Source of the DNA: Trichomonas tenax
Taxonomy: Eukaryota > Parabasalia > Trichomonadida > Trichomonadidae
Assembly (NCBI GenBank): GCA_023091735.1
Contig: JALKBU010000893.1
Span: forward strand, 1 to 21,499
Reading direction: 5' to 3'
Length of the DNA stretch: 21,499 bases
The first letter of the stretch is position 1. Each line of letters starts with the position of its first letter. This document shows, piece after piece, positions 7,601 through 18,100 of the stretch. A program made the translations under genes and the position numbers. Under the pieces are notes generated by a model that searched no databases, was not told the DNA's origin, and was given only the letters and a program-made list of their open reading frames with translations.

Positions 7601-7823
7601 GGCGAAACCAACATTGAGATCGGTATTAATTGTCACATTGGCAGCAAGAAGAATGTTCAAGCTTGGAGGTGCAATTCCTTTGAATATCAATGTTCAGGAC
7701 TCTCCAATGTCTGATTACACAACACCAAAAAGACAATCTTCAAAGAAATCTGCTTCAAGCTTAAAGAAGAAAACCGTTGTATATAGTTCAAGTAAGAAAT
7801 CTGTAATTCCTATGTGGGCGTGA
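4605..7823 (+). CDS. Long coiled-coil protein, unknown function
   Basis: This is a 1072-aa intron-free ORF from ATG 4605 to TGA 7821-7823. Residues 1-75 are Ser/Thr/Pro rich and probably disordered. Residues about 90-925 are mostly heptad-forming coiled coil rich in Lys, Glu, Gln and Leu, with breaks near 235-330 and 380-470 where hydrophobic helices of another type appear. Residues about 928-1005 look like a small helical domain (starts AWENWSRRIYSVINDMN). Residues 1018-1072 are a basic Ser/Lys tail ending VIPMWA. No motor, ATPase or membrane motif is seen. Such ORFs in trichomonads are often labelled 'viral A-type inclusion protein', which only reflects coiled-coil similarity. A cytoskeletal, centrosomal or Golgi scaffold role is plausible. 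It converges with the ankyrin pseudogene, with only 65 bp between the ends. Confidence 0.85.
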   Translation: MSESSVSTTHFVKNVSELADSPTPSTPSSQSINSLLADCTFSTPTSSLSPSYMETPHSSKYSDSPNSILFNTSLSDEYSQDIISFLHEFNKKFDVSAKHIKEVIGIVSDLLHKKNKSTAVQENLNEQIQALQSTKLKLTSENDQLRFQVADLQSKSANAEHQCTNLTNQNNSLKETNNALQNELNTLKASLQSMQEIMEGQINDLQHLGKQRTDLINICNRQTSIYHKLETTLKAKMNETVKKETPKIIQQKVDPTEEHYQLMVLMINIIENVLKNDVDPYKSIKDDSSIEPKERILRMTKMLVENYKQSFQKCAQMENQSENVDKKSKFYQRKCAEILSVFENQLDFLQKLSHSTDLQNALLFKEKTGTSLTLSDDDKTVLMRKCSNLLKFVDDAVCQLSQDKISEILNTSDSADVIRVFDLLSNEEYDTTLAKVLNTIEDKNDTNTRLLFDLFRGQLFMNTLLKNHVSDLHIRIARIGQENTSLKKVIQETHEKDLIPVKQRCDDLERKYMKIRSFLSKFVDVDDVTPTITLIKRAMNVIKSSSEEHSAAVEMAEKVKKELDKVIKERDTLVQYLKKSQKQNNKSNKESTSLSKQTKGELQRAQEELSQIKEQCEKFTSEIQTLTKSLEDKNAELQELKNNTDKERSELQDKIMKLDDERKQSEGKLKIMSTQIEEDKKSIETLKKQRYALKKKLEQTTESSKNIAETMEKQQNVMKENYQSTISSIQNQYANALKDLENQQSNIMNLQSNNQQLISDVSKLRVENKTLEMKVKMFEGKSVVDQQNIQSRITAQVTAAQMENANIISQLKQTIDETKNNIQDIFGGRFIINNLNEATDLIQKEFALLSTKELQYGELLEEFENIKKALGISSNDVKLNEVCFELVKDLDEVKTKQEEASKKYKQNQDDMEKFRKEIRKTENQLKQLKAWENWSRRIYSVINDMNSINMSNEEMRLVLEEALLASVSHRSIFFRTDMLRTEKNLMVKFDKRILNTKSMAKPTLRSVLIVTLAARRMFKLGGAIPLNINVQDSPMSDYTTPKRQSSKKSASSLKKKTVVYSSSKKSVIPMWA

Positions 7824-7888
7824 AAATTTGTAAAAAAATATGTTATTTATTTAAAAATATAAATATTTTAATCACCACCATAATAACA

Positions 7889-10800
7889 TTAATAATAAGA
7901 ATGGCTGTGATCGTTGCCAGGATGAGAATATACACGATTCTTTTGTTTTTCTTGGTTAGGTACTTTTTGGTATGTGGGGAAATACATTTCAATGAGATAA
8001 TCTTTTGTCATGTGCAAAATCAAGTTCTTTTGGACAATATCGGAATTAAGAACAAGTTCCTTAATTTGATATGAAGTGGGAGATCTCACTTCACCGATTG
8101 TTTAGTAATCAACTGTTCTTTGTGGTCCATAGTAAACAAATGATTTTGTCTTACTCTGAATATGTTCTTCGAAAGCAATAAATGTATCAGATTCAATTCT
8201 TTCATCATCGGAATTAATCCTTGGAAGTAATTGAGTTGTATATTCTTTGTTTCCTTTCACATATTGGATGATTGCTGTACTCATTGGACTGAGTGTTACT
8301 TTATGGACTAACGAAATCTTTGGTTGATCGAGAAGCAACTTGAAGCATTCGAAAGCATTGAATTCGATTGCTGCATAGATGAGAGTGAAATCATCTGAAG
8401 AATAGACTAAGTTAACGTTAAGTCCTTTCTTGATAAACAAATCAAGAATATCAACTCTGTTTTGAGAAACAGCTTGAAGCGCTGGACTGTGCATGAAGTA
8501 ATATCCTTCGCAGTAGTTAACATCAGCATCGTTATTCAAAAGGTTTTCGATAATCTCGATTTTTTTCAATTCTTGTTGCAAGGAACAAAAGATCAGAGTT
8601 TTCAGAGCATTTCTCGATCATATCTTTACCTAATAGAACAGAGAAAACATTCTTATAATGAACCTTTGCATTGACGATTTCTTCATCGATAATCTTCTCG
8701 ATTTCTGGAGACGTTGGCTTATCATTCAATTCAGTTGGCGGGAAGAGTGGCTTAATGATGTTGTTGAATCGTGTGGTCATCTTCAAGATGTCCATTAAAG
8801 CATGTTCGAAATCGATATCATTTAAGAAACACGTCTTGATGTAGTTTCTGGCTTCTTCTATTGGCATATCGAAGTTTGTGAATTCGGCGCAGAGACAAAG
8901 CTTATTAAAGTTAAAAATCAAATCAAGTCTATGACTAGTAGTCCTTGAAAATTGATATCTTTCATATTTAGCTTGATTTCGATATTGAATTGGTCTCATT
9001 CTATATTCTGGTTCTAAAATCTTTGGCAAAACCAAGCTCTGGAAGTCGGCCTTTGGGTTGGATTGGTCATGCTCTAAAGCTAACTCAAGAGCGACTCTTC
9101 CTTGATAAAATGCATTGCAAGAGGCTCCTTTTCAATTAACTATTTTGTTATTGTAGGATTGTCTGCTTCAATTGCTGAATGCAAAGCTATCGTCATTGCT
9201 CTTGGAGAAATATTGTATTTGAAGACAGCATTGATTGGTTGACGATTGATAACGAAATTTGTGAAGAAGAATTCATCGAGTGAATTGGTATAAGGAATGA
9301 TTTGAGTGTCGTTGATGATGGAATAGAGGATTAATAAATTCTTATTGAACTTCTTTGCGTGGGCTGTTAAGTAGTTAGAAACTGTCGAACTTGCTGGAAA
9401 CTTTGTTGCCAACTTGAAAATTTGCTTTGGTGTGAGAGATCTTGTGCATAAGTCTTCCAAAACATTGATCGTTTCTTTGAAATTATGGGTGTTATGAATT
9501 GATGATTTTGATAACTTTTTGCGAGTATGTCTTCTTGGAATATGCTCTATTAAGAAACGATTTGTGTTAACACAGCTGTAAAGGTTAGGGAACTTTTCGA
9601 TGTTTTCAGCTATTTGTTCAACTGCTTTCGTTTGAAGTTGAGATAACATTTCAGGATTGATATACTTTGCGTTTTCAATATTTGAAACAATTGCAGCCAT
9701 TGGGAATTTGTTATCGAGCAAGAATTTGAACTCTTCTTCTGTGAAATCACGTTATTTAACAAATTCGACATTTTGGTGTTGTTCTTTGATATTGATGTAC
9801 TTCTTATTGACGGGGTCATGTAAAATCTTCAAAATTTTGGCTGAATAAATTGAGTTTTTGGATAAGTATTGAAAAATGTGGAGAATTTTGTTAAATGTCT
9901 CTTTTGATATTTCTTTGCCATAAAAGAATTTAGCGATGTCTGAATTGAAGCAAAGCGTGGATGCGAACTCTTCGTAATGATCGACGATATAATTTTGGCA
10001 AATATCAAACATAAATATCTCTGAGGCTGATGATATAGCAGATCTCCATGGAGCCTTAGTGAGGTATCCTTTTCTGATAAGGAATTCACTGAGACTTCCA
10101 CTTTCTTTCGAGAAATATGCAAAGTTGACAATCTGCTGGATGTTGAAATCATCAATCGGCGATTTCCCATCCTTATTGTTCTTAAAGAATAAATCGAGAG
10201 GAGCAAAAACGTTATCACAATATAATCCAACATTTCCTGCGAAGAAAGCCAAATCTTCGCTGTTGTATCCGAACTCGAAATAGCGTTTCATTAAATGGCG
10301 CAAAACAAAAGGAGACATCTTTGCAAGTTCTTTGATCTGGTCCATAGATATCCAAGAGCTTGCTTGTTGACATAATATATACATTGTATCGAATGAACTT
10401 GTCAGAATTATGTACTTGATGGCATTAATCATGGCCTCAGAAGAGAGAGGCTTATTGGAAGAGTATAACTGGTAACACTGTTCTGGAGTATAATATTTCT
10501 CGGATTTCTTTAAGAATTCATCTTTGACTTGAGTCATTTCGCTTTGGATAATTTGCAAATCTTTGATATCCATTTTAATTTGATCGAAGCTTGGATTCCT
10601 AATGATAACAAGGGTGTGGAAGTTATCCCTGAATTCGACGCATTTATTAAAAATGTGTGACAAATAATTGATGCTCATATTAGAGATCAAGTTATTCAGT
10701 GTTTCTGTATCCTCTGAGATGAAGAAACTTCTAACTGTTCAAAATGTGAACTTTGAGAGTTCGCGTATCAATTCAGTGATTCCATCTGCAACTAAGATTT

Positions 10801-11823
10801 CAAGCAAATCCGCGGCATTAATGATTTTGTTTTGTTTTGCAAGAGCGTAAAGTGATGTGATGGAAAATGTTTCAGCGAGGTGATAATCAATTACTTCTGT
10901 ATCTTGACAATCTTGGACAAGATATGTGAAGAGCTCATCGCGCTGGAAAAGCAATAGAATGATCAGATATTCACTGAAGTTCATGTTCTTCTGTTGAAGA
11001 AGGCGAAAGATTTCAATATTTCCACCTGCAAGAACAAAAGCCTGTCCTGGCAATGCTAAATCTGGATAATTCTGATAGATATAGCTGAAACACTTAATGG
11101 ATCCGTATAAACAGAACAAATCGACAAGATGGACTTTGTTTTATTCGTAATACTGATTGATGTTGAATTGAAGGCTTGACTCTTGAACGAAAAAGTCTGG
11201 ATTATCGTCAAGAAAATTCAAGATTTTTCGCAAATAAAGTGAATCTTGATCAGACGATAAAAGTGTTGACTCGTAGAAGCTGCAAATTGAGTAAGCACCA
11301 TGTATTTAGTGAATTGATCAGTTGCATGAAAAATATTCGCTGCATGCAATCGAACATTTTTAGAAAGCAGTGAATAAAGGTGTATGTAGTGCTTAAGACG
11401 TTGCGGACAGATAAATACATTGATCTCGAGCTCACGGAGGCCCGTTAAAACGTTATTTTCGATAAATTCAAGTAATTCGTTGGTAAGTTCTTGATCATTT
11501 GAATCATAATTATAAAATTTCTGCTGTATATCGGCAAATTGATCAATAATTTCAGGAATTTTGTCGTTTAATTCGTCAATCAATGGCGACAATATTTTAT
11601 GGAGATCTTTTCCGGTAAAATCGATGTAAGAACTCTTAATTTCCGTGCCTTTGCACATGGATATCATTCTATCGGTAGTTGTTCGATTAGGTTGAGGATT
11701 TCCAAAATATCCACCGTAGCCACCATGATATGAATTTCTGCTACTGTAGGATGAACTTGACTTCTGTGATGAGGCAGAAAGTTTCGGCTTATCGCTACCT
11801 CAACTAAAAAAGTTAAAAGCCAT
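7889..11823 (-). pseudogene. DUF3447/ankyrin-repeat protein pseudogene
   Basis: About 1,310 codons of one former gene can be followed from ATG 11823-11821 (MAFNFFS) to a final TAA at 7891-7889 after a His/Tyr-rich end. Every piece continues the same protein, but six in-frame stops interrupt it: TGA 11802-11800 (codon 8), TAA 11143-11141, TGA 10741-10739, TAA 9754-9752, TAG 9142-9140 and TAA 8104-8102. There are also three frameshifts, near 11219, 9130 and 8565, the last at an A-run. The N-terminal ~60 residues are Ser/Gly/Tyr rich. A helical DUF3447-type region follows, with the pattern FCLYGSIKCF. Ankyrin-like units lie towards the end (for example DADVN near 8525). All three stop codons occur, so this is decay, not a changed code. 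The family is large in trichomonads and many members are dead. Short surviving frames of 126-312 aa should not be taken as separate genes. Confidence 0.9.
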
Positions 11824-11972
11824 TAATAATTTAACATAACTTTATATTCTTCCTTTTGGTAGATTTGAATCATTTTGTAATTATCAATGAATAAAACACA
11901 TAAATTTTTAGACAATATCATTCAGTTTATCTATGGCTTTAATATTTTCTTGGTCTTCTTGAAACTTTGCCA

Positions 11973-12004
11973 AATTTACATGTCAAAATTTGTCGTGTAA
12001 ATTT
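11973..12004. promoter_or_regulatory. Near-perfect palindrome of two facing motifs
   Basis: Arms AAATTTACATGTCAAA (11973-11988) and TTTGTCGTGTAAATTT (11989-12004) are reverse complements with two mismatches and no spacer. TTTGCCA and TGGCAAA flank them as outer partial arms. The site is about 150-180 bp upstream of the ankyrin pseudogene start and about 200 bp beyond the importin-like stop. The remaining sequence between 11824 and 12199 is AT-rich with no gene. Confidence 0.5.
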
Positions 12005-12199
12005 TATTACTGGCAAATTCTTATTATCGAAAAGAGAATTGATGCTGAAGTTTATAATGCATCATTATAATGTTATTCAGGATTTTTAATAAAACACCTC
12101 TAATCTTTATTTAAACAATCTCTATAAATCGATTTTTGATGCTCCATTCATTCCTTTACAAAATGTTTGGAGGTATCAAAAGTTTTGAGCTTCTGTTAG

Positions 12200-14530
12200 C
12201 TATGATACGTCTTCACTGCATATTGGCCAATGCAATGCCTCATAGTCTGCTGGGCAACTGTTAAGGCATTCTTGAGCAATAATATAAATATCTGAAGCAA
12301 GATCAGGATAAGTGATCCTTGCTTTCAAGAAGAAGACATAATATAAATAGTTTTCTGAGTAAACATATATTGATTCGTTGTGTAAAAAGTTCATTAAATC
12401 TTGTACAAATTCAACACTGACGCTAAAAGACTTATAAACTGCAAGCGTTGTCACTAAAATATAATTTGCGCGTTTAAGCTGTATGTTTTCACTTGTTATT
12501 AATTCTACTACTCCAGATTCATCAATTGATGGATCAGACTGAATTATCAATGAAATAATGATCGCTAGATTTAAGTTAATCGAGTCATTTGCCGATATTT
12601 TTGAAAAAACTGTATTTAACCAATCCGCACTCATGTTATACATCGAAAATGCATTCTTGTGCAGTGTAAGCAGCACACATATTGTTTCTATTATATAGCT
12701 TAAAGAATCAAGGGTTACTTCTGATTGCATGCTTGATAAAAGTCCTTGCATTAATTGTGATGTCAATTCGTCATTGTTTAGGGCGAAAATTATTGATATT
12801 AATCCACATATTGGTTCGACAGAAGAAACAACTGGCTCATTCAAGTATTTCTCGATTAATCCTAACAAATCAGCTGTTATTCCACTAATTCCACCAATTG
12901 ATAACAAGCTTTGACAAATCTCAATGAAACTTCTCACATCATGAGAATTCATAATTCCACTATCGATTTCCGGGATGAATCCATCAATAATTTGACCAAT
13001 ATAGTCTTTATTGATCTCTTCAGTTATAGCAATATACTTTCCAATAAATTTCATTGCATTCTTTGATATGAAACTTTTAATGAATTCAATTGATTGAATG
13101 AAGAGTTCTTCAGGTATTTGGTAATCTAATATTAATAATTTGTAGAAAATTCTAAAGCATTCATTTGCAATAACATCACTTGTTGATGAAGAAATAACTT
13201 GAAGTGTAAATTGCTGAACTTTTTCGTTCCATTCTGGCTTATCTAGACTAACGATTGATTTACCCATCAGATATAGAAGTGAAGCAAGATAAAATTGATC
13301 TGGAATTTGTTCAACTGCTTTTAATAGAAATGCGTATAATTCCTCAGTCAATGAGTGCATTTGTATTGTGCGTATTAAGCGAGCAATTAAAAACATCGCA
13401 TTTTCAGATGGCGTTTCTGCTAATAAAAATAGAATGAAATTTTTGCTTGTAATTCCTATATTTTCTGCAATTTGTGATATATAGTCTCGACATAGTTCGC
13501 TTTTACCTCTTGGTTTGGAAAGATATGATTCTATGTAAAATCTTGGATTATTTTCAAAATCTGATAGTTCTGATTCAGAAAGCGCTGCAAGTGATAAAAG
13601 AAGAGTTACAGACTCTTGATTTACAGGAATTACTGATGTCCTATAATTCAAATTCCTTAACAAGCTCAGATATATCCAATTTGGAAACCTAGTTTGATTA
13701 AATCTTATAATATATTGCATTGTTAGATCCATACATTGATTGATCATTGAATCTATTTCTTCATCATTTTGCTGATGATAAAAATTAATAAAAAGTTGTG
13801 ATGAAAGATCATATAAAAGCTCAACAACTTCATTATGCATGTCAAAGAAGCAAAAATCATCAGGTATTACATCTGGAATTGTTGCAAGATTTGAATTGCA
13901 AATGTTAAAAGCAAAACTATGGCAAAATTTGTTATTTGGACTGTAAATCGATTTAAAAACTCTTACAGATTCTGATATTATATGGCATCCTTCACTCGAT
14001 GATGTTAGAGCACTATTTCCAAAGAATTGCATCAATGGCTCCAAAACTTTATTAACTAATTCTTCATGACTTATGGATTGCTTCAATTGATCAATAAATC
14101 GATAGCCAATCATTTTATAAACTATCAGAATGTACACAAGGAATTTATAGTCAGTTTGAACGCTAATTAATTGTGTTAATTCATTAAAGAGTGGTATAAG
14201 ATCATAAACTTGTATATGTGTTAATATTTTGTAACATTCTATCAGATGTTCTATTGCAGGATGGTTTTGAATAATTGCTTGCTGAATAAATTGAATAATT
14301 TCAAATTTTACTTCTTCTGTCGATAATGTGTATGTATTTTTGATCCACATACGAAGAGCTGAAGCTGTGAGTGTATAAATGTTATAATCAGCTTGAGAAG
14401 TTAATATTGTTAATAATGTTCGGTAAAAATCTTTCTGGGAACATAACTCAGAGATCGCTTGAAGGGACTGTGATCGAATGTTATCGTCTGGCGATGATGT
14501 TTCTAATAAGATTTCAATAATTCTATCCAT
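12200..14530 (-). CDS. Importin-beta/exportin-like HEAT-repeat protein
   Basis: This is a 776-aa ORF from ATG 14530-14528 to TAG 12202-12200, uninterrupted. The N-terminus fits an importin-beta N-terminal region: helical residues 15-50 followed by ASALRMWIKNTY (56-67), matching the 'A-a-x-x-L-K-N-x-I-x-x-x-W' idea of that domain. The rest is all-helical with pairs typical of HEAT repeats and no catalytic motif. Known karyopherins bind Ran-GTP through the N-terminus and carry cargo through nuclear pores. At 776 aa it is shorter than most (about 850-1200). The cargo and subfamily cannot be told from sequence alone; another HEAT scaffold is possible. It diverges from the WD40 gene across a 623-bp spacer. 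Confidence 0.7.
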   Translation of the reverse strand: MDRIIEILLETSSPDDNIRSQSLQAISELCSQKDFYRTLLTILTSQADYNIYTLTASALRMWIKNTYTLSTEEVKFEIIQFIQQAIIQNHPAIEHLIECYKILTHIQVYDLIPLFNELTQLISVQTDYKFLVYILIVYKMIGYRFIDQLKQSISHEELVNKVLEPLMQFFGNSALTSSSEGCHIISESVRVFKSIYSPNNKFCHSFAFNICNSNLATIPDVIPDDFCFFDMHNEVVELLYDLSSQLFINFYHQQNDEEIDSMINQCMDLTMQYIIRFNQTRFPNWIYLSLLRNLNYRTSVIPVNQESVTLLLSLAALSESELSDFENNPRFYIESYLSKPRGKSELCRDYISQIAENIGITSKNFILFLLAETPSENAMFLIARLIRTIQMHSLTEELYAFLLKAVEQIPDQFYLASLLYLMGKSIVSLDKPEWNEKVQQFTLQVISSSTSDVIANECFRIFYKLLILDYQIPEELFIQSIEFIKSFISKNAMKFIGKYIAITEEINKDYIGQIIDGFIPEIDSGIMNSHDVRSFIEICQSLLSIGGISGITADLLGLIEKYLNEPVVSSVEPICGLISIIFALNNDELTSQLMQGLLSSMQSEVTLDSLSYIIETICVLLTLHKNAFSMYNMSADWLNTVFSKISANDSINLNLAIIISLIIQSDPSIDESGVVELITSENIQLKRANYILVTTLAVYKSFSVSVEFVQDLMNFLHNESIYVYSENYLYYVFFLKARITYPDLASDIYIIAQECLNSCPADYEALHWPICSEDVS

Positions 14531-15153
14531 TTAAATTATTAACCAGGGTTTCAAAAATTTTTATAGGGTATACACCCACTTAATTTAACAAACCCCTGAT
14601 AAAAATTTCATTCATCTAATTAAAGAATACTTATTTTCTTTGAACATTTATATAGCATATATAACCTTTCAAGCCATTTTTGGAGCTTAAGATTAGCTTT
14701 TTAATATCAAATCTTAAAATAATCAATATTGAACAATATCTGTAGTAGTCGCTCAAATATAACATATTCAAACGAATTATAATCCATACAATTCAGATTT
14801 TATATAGGATTTAACCGCCCTAACGCTGTTTTACAAATAAATTAATGAGATATATCTTATTTTTGATTAAATTGTATGTTGTCTCAGATATGAATGTTGC
14901 TCACCTATACTGTAGTAATTATATCATTCGTTACTAATAATTATCAAAATAGACATTATTATGGTTATGTCAAAAAAAAACTATTTACGTGACAAAGAAG
15001 GTTATATGCCAAATATCGAAAGCATGATTTTCGACTTTAGGTAAGGATTCACGTGAAATTTCCAAGCAAAATATAAATAAACATCTTAGGTCTATGGATT
15101 TATAGCATCAAAAATATAAGATTTTGGAAATTTTCAAACGTATAAAAATCAAA
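14531..15153. promoter_or_regulatory. Divergent promoter region with motif array
   Basis: This 623-bp AT-rich spacer separates the importin-like gene (-) and the WD40 gene (+). Near the WD40 side is a run of motif variants: GTTATGTCAAAAA (14964-14976), TTTACGTGACAAA (14984-14996), GTTATATGCCAAA (15001-15013) and TTCACGTGAAATT (15048-15060). They lie about 95-190 bp before the WD40 ATG. A weak initiator-like TCAAAA is at about 15108. No gene or RNA is evident in the rest. Confidence 0.45.
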
Positions 15154-18100
15154 ATGCAATTTGTTTTTCCGGAAGATGATCGAATTAAAGGTATTCCACA
15201 GCGGACAGAGTGGAGCCGTCCTCCGAGTTCGACGCAGTCAAGACTTGGAAGACGAAATATACAACGTAACGAATCATATCAACAGCAATTCCTCCAAAAA
15301 TTACGAAAAGCATTTGACGAAGCAGACCCCAACAACACTGGGTATCTGGACCAGAGTAGATGGGATTCATCTGCGATAAGAGACATTATTCACGATGGAA
15401 CATTAAAAAGACCTGAATTTTTGCTATTTTTCAAGCGCATTGATGCCACTGCTGAAGGCAAAATTTCATGGGGAAAGTTGGTACATTACCTTTTGAAGGA
15501 AACAAACGGAAATGACTTCAAAAAATCTGGCGAAGCAATTCAATTTATCAGAAAATGGCCGATTCCACCACAAAATAAGAACCAAAGCCACAGAGAAATG
15601 GTAGTTCAGATACTTGCTTCGTATAAAACTAACGAATATATTACAATTTCATCAGATTCTGTAAGATTTTGGAATTGCGCCGATCTCGCTTACAAACGCG
15701 TAATTAACGACACTTCACTGTTTTGCTGCGGTGTGGTGTTTAGTAATACGAGTACTCTTGCGTTAGCCACAACGAATCGCCGATTATTATTTTATGATAT
15801 CGAAACATTAAATAAATTACCAATTCAAGTGTGTGCATCGCCAACAGCACGAATGATCAAAGATATGTCACAAGATCAATCAATGCAAACACTTAAAACT
15901 CTGAAATCTTCAGATATGCCGATGTTTAATGTCCCTTCAGCACTTTGCATTGCAGAAAACTCAATAGTTTCTGAATATGAGATTCCTTTCTTCGTTGGTG
16001 ACGATCAAGGACAAATTGAAGTTTATAATTTGTCTCTTCCAAAGCGTCGTTCAGGAACAGACTTTCACGTGTCAAGAGCGGCACACGTTCGCATGCACAA
16101 AGGAAAAATTACACAAGTTGATGTTATCAATGCAACAACATATGGATCTTCAAGTTTAGATATGCGCGTTGTTTTCTTCACTTATAATCCGCACACGGCA
16201 ACAATACAACAGACAATGGTCTTCAAAGACAATGAGCCGATATGCAGCTTCGTGTATAACATTTCGCAGAAGTGTTTAACAACATGTGGTATTTCGAGAG
16301 ATGCTTATATATGGTCTCATGGCAGTGGAAAGAAAATCTCAAAACTTGGAGGTCACTACAATCAAGTAGTTAAAATATTGAACTACACAACGACAACCAA
16401 AGAGAATTATATCGTTAGTATGACCAATAAGAAGGAATTTAGACTTTGGGATGCATCAAGTTACAGATTAATGAAGGAATGGACAGATCCTGCATTGCTA
16501 AGACCAGAAAATCACTATACAGCTTTGTTCTTTGATCCTTTCAAGAATCAATTGATCAGTGCAGCATCGTTCCCTGTCAAGTGGGCTGAAGATATGTCCA
16601 CAAAGAACGATCAACTCGAAAAGAGAACACATTCGCGTACAATTGTTAGCGTTTTTTCTGCGCCAGAATTCGATCAAATAGTTACAATCGACACTGTCTG
16701 TTCAATCAAAGCATGGAACATCACTACAGGCGCTGTTGAAAGCAGCCATATAGAACCACAAGATGATGATGGATCAGAGATTTCTGCAGCAACGCTTGAT
16801 TGCAATGGCAGAACATTAATTACTTCAACTTTCTCAAATAAAGTTGCACAATGGAATTACAACAGCGGGACAAGAATTGCTGATTATGATCTCGGTCCAG
16901 CCAAGAGTCTTGTTTCTGTAATGAGGTGCTTCACGTCACAAGGAAAAGATTATCTTGTCCGTGCAGGTTGGGACAAAACTGTCTGGCTTTATATCGGCCT
17001 CAATCAGCAGTGGGAAGCTTACAGATCATATGTTGGACACACTCACGATATATCTGAAGTACGAGGCTTTGTCAATGGAGTTGTTAGCGGCACTGTCAAT
17101 GGAGAAGTCCTTTGCTGGTCATTTGACACAAATGTTCCAGTTGCTGCATGCGCTTTGAAGCCAGCAACAGGAGTTGAGTGCATGCTTGTTATTGACATGA
17201 CACTTCTCATTGGCGATTCCATTGGTAATCTTCATATATTAAGTTTGCCTCGTCTCGAAGGTGCACGGACACTCCACGCACACGATATCACTGTCAGACA
17301 CGCGCTCACTGCTCTTACAATGGACAAAAGTGGCGAGTTTATATATTCAGGAGATTCTCTTGGTTACGTGAAGAAGTGGCGCATCAAGAGACTCGGAGAC
17401 GCAATAAGTCTCGAAGCCATTGATATTCACAGATGCCACAGAGATGAAATTACTAGCATCAATGTTGTTAAAGATGGCCAAGTTCTTGTAACATGTGGAA
17501 CAGATATGTGTGTGAGATTATATGATGCAAACGATTTCATGTACATCGGTTTCTTCTCAGATGAAACGAAATGGAATTACAACGACAAATCCACATGGAT
17601 CAACGAAACTTCATTCATTATAGATGAAAGACACTTCAAGCGTGGTGCTTTAGTGTTCGGACAGTCATCAACTACGACACTGATGTCTGTTTCATCAAAT
17701 GAATACTTCGATGAAGTCCAACTATCGAACTCATCGAAATCTCTCAAGAATTTACTTCCGCCAACGTCTCCAGAGAAGCTAAAGAAGCAATCTCTCGCCG
17801 AATATGCTGCAGAAATGTATAAGAAGGAGGAAGAAGAGCGTCAGATCAAGATTCAGCGCGAGACTGAAAAGAAGAAAATCGAAACACAAAAGATCACAGA
17901 TCCAGATTATGATTATGGAAAAATCATTCGAATCATTGACGATTATATGGACAACCCACCAAATTACATTCCTCAAAGTCTTCCTCAGTGCATGGATAAC
18001 GAGAATCAGAGATATCAGCCACTTAAACCAATTCCAGAATTGATGCCACACGCTAGACCAAATGAATTAATGATGACCATCAAATCGCTTCTTCCTGATG

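Noticed and set aside
6005..7690. Several minus-strand frames of 81-104 aa under the coiled-coil gene
   Set aside because: They are hydrophobic Ser/Phe/Leu translations that arise opposite Lys/Glu-rich coiled-coil codons.
7814..8074. 86-aa plus-strand frame with a hydrophobic start, considered as a small membrane protein
   Set aside because: It overlaps the coiled-coil stop and lies opposite the C-terminal end of the ankyrin pseudogene, whose frame explains the sequence.
7889..11823. Stop-codon reassignment or programmed readthrough in the ankyrin gene
   Set aside because: TAA, TAG and TGA all interrupt the frame and frameshifts are present too, while neighbouring long genes use ordinary stops. 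Decay explains it better.
15124..15153. Upstream extension of the WD40 protein by ten residues
   Set aside because: The extension begins with TTG. A nuclear eukaryotic gene should start at ATG, which is at 15154.
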